Source of the DNA: Gracilimonas sp.
Lineage (GTDB): Bacteria; Bacteroidota; Rhodothermia; Balneolales; Balneolaceae
DNA length: 64,000 bases
Direction: 5' to 3'
Assembly: GCF_040218225.1 (NCBI RefSeq)
Contig: NZ_JAVJQO010000006.1
Location: 310,001-374,000, forward strand
The first letter of the stretch is position 1; every line of letters begins with the position of its first letter. Below the pieces are notes generated by a model, which made no database searches, was not told the origin of the DNA, and worked only from the letters and a program-made list of their open reading frames with translations. Below are positions 61,067 through 64,000 of this stretch, in pieces. Position numbers and translations under genes: made by a program.

Positions 61067-62275
61067 ATGCCAAAGAATTTATTCAATATCGACGACGCTT
61101 TTCTTTTTGAATCGGAACTTAACGAAGAAGACCGGCTCATCATGGAAACGGCTCGTGATTACGCCCAAAGCAAACTTGAGCCTCGTGCCCTGAAGGGAAA
61201 TACCGAGGAGTATTTTGATCAGGATATCGCAAAAGAAATGGGCGAAATGGGTCTGCTCGGCGTTACGGTTCCTGAAGCATATGGTGGCTCTGATGCCAGC
61301 TACACGGCCTATGGTTTAATAGCCCGCGAAGTTGAACGGGTTGATTCAGGCTATCGGTCTTTTATGAGCGTACAGTCATCATTGGTGATGTATCCAATTT
61401 CAGAGTTTGGAACCGAAGAACAAAAGCAGAAATTCCTCCCAAAATTGGCTACTGGCGAAATGATAGGATGCTTTGGACTCACCGAACCAGATCATGGTTC
61501 TGATCCCGGCTCTATGGTGACAACCGCTGTGAAAACTGATGGGGGCTGGATTATGAATGGCGCCAAAATGTGGATCACCAACTCCCCTATTGCAGATGTA
61601 GCTGTTGTCTGGGCAAAGGCAAAAGAGAATAAAGAGGACGAAGGTGTAATCCGTGGGTTTTTAGTTGAAAAAGGAATGGATGGGTTTTCTGCTCCCCACA
61701 CCAAATATAAAATGAGTTTACGTGCATCAGAGACCGGAGAGTTGGTTTTTGATGATGTCTTTATCCCCGACGAAAATGTCTTCCCGGATATAAAAGGACT
61801 GAAGGGGCCGTTTATGTGCCTCAATTCAGCACGATATGGAATTGCATGGGGAACGGTTGGAGCTGCAGAATTTTGCTATCAGCGGGCGCGTGATTATGTT
61901 TTGGATCGCAAGCAGTTTGGGAAACCGCTGGCAGCCAATCAGCTTATCCAAACCAAGCTGGCAAATATGATGACCGACATCACGTCTATGCAGATGCTTG
62001 CCTACCGATTAGGAAAGCTAAAAGACGAAGGCCGTGATCATCCTTCCATGACTTCCCTCGCCAAGCGAAACAATTGTGGAAAGGCCCTCGAAATTGCCCG
62101 TATCTCCCGCGACATGCATGGCGGGAATGGCATTGTGGGTGATTATCGGGTTATCCATCATGTAATGAATCTGGAGTCCGTTAATACCTATGAGGGTACT
62201 TATGATATTCATGGGCTCATTCTTGGCCGTGAAATTACCGGCATTCAGGCATTCACTCCTAAAGGGAATGACTAA
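61067..62275 (+). CDS. gcdH: Glutaryl-CoA dehydrogenase-like acyl-CoA dehydrogenase
   Basis: This 402-aa ACAD has signatures of glutaryl-CoA dehydrogenase: [54 protein letters not shown] and the catalytic Glu region [20 protein letters not shown]. It converts glutaryl-CoA to crotonyl-CoA and CO2. Together with lat in this window it suggests lysine degradation through 2-aminoadipate and glutaryl-CoA. It ends 2 bases before the YccF gene. Confidence 0.9.
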   Translation: MPKNLFNIDDAFLFESELNEEDRLIMETARDYAQSKLEPRALKGNTEEYFDQDIAKEMGEMGLLGVTVPEAYGGSDASYTAYGLIAREVERVDSGYRSFMSVQSSLVMYPISEFGTEEQKQKFLPKLATGEMIGCFGLTEPDHGSDPGSMVTTAVKTDGGWIMNGAKMWITNSPIADVAVVWAKAKENKEDEGVIRGFLVEKGMDGFSAPHTKYKMSLRASETGELVFDDVFIPDENVFPDIKGLKGPFMCLNSARYGIAWGTVGAAEFCYQRARDYVLDRKQFGKPLAANQLIQTKLANMMTDITSMQMLAYRLGKLKDEGRDHPSMTSLAKRNNCGKALEIARISRDMHGGNGIVGDYRVIHHVMNLESVNTYEGTYDIHGLILGREITGIQAFTPKGND

Positions 62276-62277
62276 CC

Positions 62278-62652
62278 ATGAACATCCTTGGCAATATCAT
62301 CTGGTTTATTTTCGGCGGAATATTTGTAGCAATAGAATATGCTATTTCAAGTCTGCTTTTATGTCTGACTATCATTGGAATTCCATTCGGACTTCAGACT
62401 TTTAAACTGGCCAGGCTGGCTCTGTTTCCTTTTGGTAAGAAAACAGTGGTGAATGAAAAATCAGATGGTTGCCTTTCTCTTGCTATGAATATTCTCTGGA
62501 TTTTAGTCGGCGGAATATGGATCAGCATTACTCACATTGTGTTTGGAGCTATTCTGTTTATAACCATCATCGGAATCCCTTTTGCCAAACAACATTTTAA
62601 ATTGGCATCAGTAGCCTTACTACCCTTTGGCAGAGTCATCGTTAAGGATTAA
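62278..62652 (+). CDS. YccF-domain membrane protein
   Basis: This 124-aa protein contains two YccF repeats: IIWFIFGGIFVAIEYAISSLLLCLTIIGIPFGLQ and ILWILVGGIWISITHIVFGAILFITIIGIPFAKQ, each with a GIPF motif and about two membrane helices. The family has no firm function. Its start is directly after the acyl-CoA dehydrogenase gene, so it may ride in the same transcript. Confidence 0.9.
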   Translation: MNILGNIIWFIFGGIFVAIEYAISSLLLCLTIIGIPFGLQTFKLARLALFPFGKKTVVNEKSDGCLSLAMNILWILVGGIWISITHIVFGAILFITIIGIPFAKQHFKLASVALLPFGRVIVKD

Positions 62653-62739
62653 TTTAGTCTTGTTCCAAATTTCGCCTTTATAACTATTTACAAGACCTTA
62701 GTTCTACTTTGTTATACATTCCAAAAAAAGGAGGAGACC

Positions 62740-63216
62740 ATGAAATCAATGAGTTTAAAAATATTTGCCGGACTTTTTTTGATGCTTATAATTCTGCAAT
62801 TTTTTGGGCCGGATACTTCTTCGCCGGCTACTGATCCTTCCAAAGATTTCATCACAAACGCACAACCCCCTGAGCAAGTGAGCAGTATCCTCAAAAGTGC
62901 TTGTTATGATTGCCATTCTTATCAAACCAAATACCCCTGGTATTCAAATATAGAACCTGTTTCGTGGTGGCTTCAGGATCATATTGACGAAGGAAGAGAT
63001 GAATTCAATATGTCATTGTGGGCTGATTACTCCACCCGTCGCGCTGATCACAAGCTTGAAGAAGCTATAGAGCTTGTTGAGGAAGAAGAAATGCCGCTGC
63101 CTTCATATACCTGGATTCACGGAGATGCCAGACTTACCTCAGAACAAAGACAGACACTAATTGAATGGTTCACCACGCTCAGAACCGAAATTTCTGCAGA
63201 TTCCCTGGATAATTAG
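62740..63216 (+). CDS. Haem-binding domain protein (Haem_bd)
   Basis: This 158-aa protein has an N-terminal membrane or signal segment (LKIFAGLFLMLIILQFFG) and the Haem_bd domain motif LKSACYDCHSYQTKYPWYSNIEPVSWWLQDHI, with one c-type haem site CYDCH. A GGAGGAG site precedes its ATG. Such proteins are periplasmic or membrane-bound monohaem cytochromes with unknown partners. Confidence 0.9.
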   Translation: MKSMSLKIFAGLFLMLIILQFFGPDTSSPATDPSKDFITNAQPPEQVSSILKSACYDCHSYQTKYPWYSNIEPVSWWLQDHIDEGRDEFNMSLWADYSTRRADHKLEEAIELVEEEEMPLPSYTWIHGDARLTSEQRQTLIEWFTTLRTEISADSLDN

Positions 63217-63302
63217 ATTCATTTTTTAAAAAACTAAACCATAAGATTAAAGGTTTTTTTCAATTCATTGATTTACTTTAAGCCACAATCTAAAAAACGG
63301 AT

Positions 63303-63803
63303 ATGACGCTTAAAGAGCAGCTTTTAAACAATACAGACGTTTTCATCAATAAGATCAACGAGTTCTCAGAAACTCAATTCAATGTTAAGCCCAATACGGA
63401 TTCATGGTCCGCTGCAGAAGTGCTGGAACATGTATATCGTTCTGAATTTGGAGTTCCTCGCCTTTTTATCGGTGAAACCAGAAAAGTAATGGACAGGAAA
63501 CCCGATGCACTTGTGGCCAAAATGAAAGCTCGCTTTTTAGAGTCTGACAAAAAAATGAAAGCTTCCGGAGTTATCCTTCCTACAGAAGGAAAGAAATCAA
63601 AAAAAGAACTGATTGAAAAATTCCGTATCAACCGTCAGAAAATTGCCGATCTGATCGACGAACTACCTCCTGACGAACTTTGCCTGAAATTTGAGCACCC
63701 TGTATTTGGACTTTTAACCCGTATGGAATGGGTTCACTTTAATATGATTCATAGTCAGCGACATATGAAACAGCTTGAACGCATTCAATCAGGACTTCAA
63801 TGA
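63303..63803 (+). CDS. DinB-superfamily protein (DinB_2)
   Basis: This 166-aa four-helix protein has the DinB_2 pattern: SWSAAEVLEHVYRSEFG with a first metal His, and HPVFGLLTRMEWVHFNMIHSQRHMKQLERI with two further His. It probably binds a metal and handles thiols, as in the DinB/YfiT group. It is unrelated in sequence to the DinB-like gene at 13 kb except for the fold. Confidence 0.84.
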   Translation: MTLKEQLLNNTDVFINKINEFSETQFNVKPNTDSWSAAEVLEHVYRSEFGVPRLFIGETRKVMDRKPDALVAKMKARFLESDKKMKASGVILPTEGKKSKKELIEKFRINRQKIADLIDELPPDELCLKFEHPVFGLLTRMEWVHFNMIHSQRHMKQLERIQSGLQ

Positions 63804-63847
63804 TATTTACCCAAAATCATTTGCAACAAAAAGGACTATCTTACACC

Positions 63848-64000
63848 ATGAGAGCTGCTTTAACGACTTTTGTACTGCTCATTTTTTCTTTTTCTTTTGA
63901 CAGTTATGCACAGAATAACCAGCTGCCCGGTGGCGAAGAAGTGGTATTTAAAAGTGGTGACCTTGTTCTCAATGGAAGGTTGATTTTACCGGATAGTGCT
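63848..64000 (+). CDS. N-terminal part of a secreted protein, probably an alpha/beta hydrolase (3' end outside window)
   Basis: A frame opens at the ATG at 63848 and stays open to the edge (51 codons). It has a Sec signal (LTTFVLLIFSFSFDSYAQ). The mature start EEVVFKSGDLVLNGRLILPD is a common first strand of secreted alpha/beta hydrolases of the dienelactone-hydrolase or BAAT kind. The nucleophile region lies outside the window. Confidence 0.6.
   Translation, partial: MRAALTTFVLLIFSFSFDSYAQNNQLPGGEEVVFKSGDLVLNGRLILPDSA

Overview
The window looks like a chromosomal segment of a Bacteroidota/Balneolota-type bacterium, with a marine Balneolaceae such as Gracilimonas or Balneola as the best guess. 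Supporting signs are a fused CcoN-CcoO cbb3 oxidase with a single-haem CcoP, LytTR two-component genes, SusD-free secreted esterases and beta-propellers, YccF, a Haem_bd protein, a Bacteroidota-style RocD with a Cys-rich insert, and moderate to low GC. The placement is inferred from gene content and was not tested by phylogeny.

Region 1 (1-20.6 kb) is AT-rich and accessory. It holds the tail of an MBL-fold hydrolase, a long minus-strand block (nitrilase, GNATs, a MetR-like LysR regulator, quinone oxidoreductase, alpha/beta hydrolases), a complete tetR-tolC-MFP-RND efflux operon with two near-identical TetR operators, a PLP dehydratase and a DinB protein. A plus-strand detoxification cluster follows (AraC regulator, Old Yellow Enzyme, SDR, serine hydrolase, azoreductase, NTF2-like protein, PAT-like acetyltransferase), ending in a frameshifted lycopene-cyclase gene.

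Region 2 (20.6-26.6 kb) is a compact mobile/defence-like island that stops at the 3' end of an initiator tRNA-Met gene. It contains a strong three-tier inverted repeat, a RadC/JAB gene whose ribosome-binding site lies in a perfect hairpin, and a minus-strand trio (LRAT-like Cys hydrolase, 56-aa basic protein, DUF3892 protein). Opposite the trio is an XRE plus ImmA/IrrE pair that shares the intergenic operators. Then come a decayed second copy of radC, a TIR-domain gene with an unknown beta-rich partner, and the mobile mystery A/B (HTH + Fic) pair preceded by four evenly spaced 18-bp dyads. The XRE/ImmA-LRAT module and the TIR gene pair are the best candidates for undescribed systems.

Region 3 (26.6-64 kb) is richer in GC and mostly chromosomal housekeeping. 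It carries ornithine and lysine aminotransferases, a LytTR two-component system with a beta-propeller gene, two secreted esterases, purL, an acetyl-CoA hydrolase/transferase, and the full cbb3 oxidase operon (Rrf2 regulator, CcoI, CcoS, CcoNO, CcoQ, CcoP, CcoG, CcoH, SafE). Further on are a HAD phosphatase, LemA with two TPM proteins, methionine gamma-lyase with its Lrp regulator, glycerate 2-kinase, an exosortase-like protein and two acyl-CoA dehydrogenases, one of the glutaryl-CoA type. Lysine 6-aminotransferase and glutaryl-CoA dehydrogenase suggest lysine degradation through 2-aminoadipate and glutaryl-CoA. A short graveyard of gene remnants lies near 36 kb.
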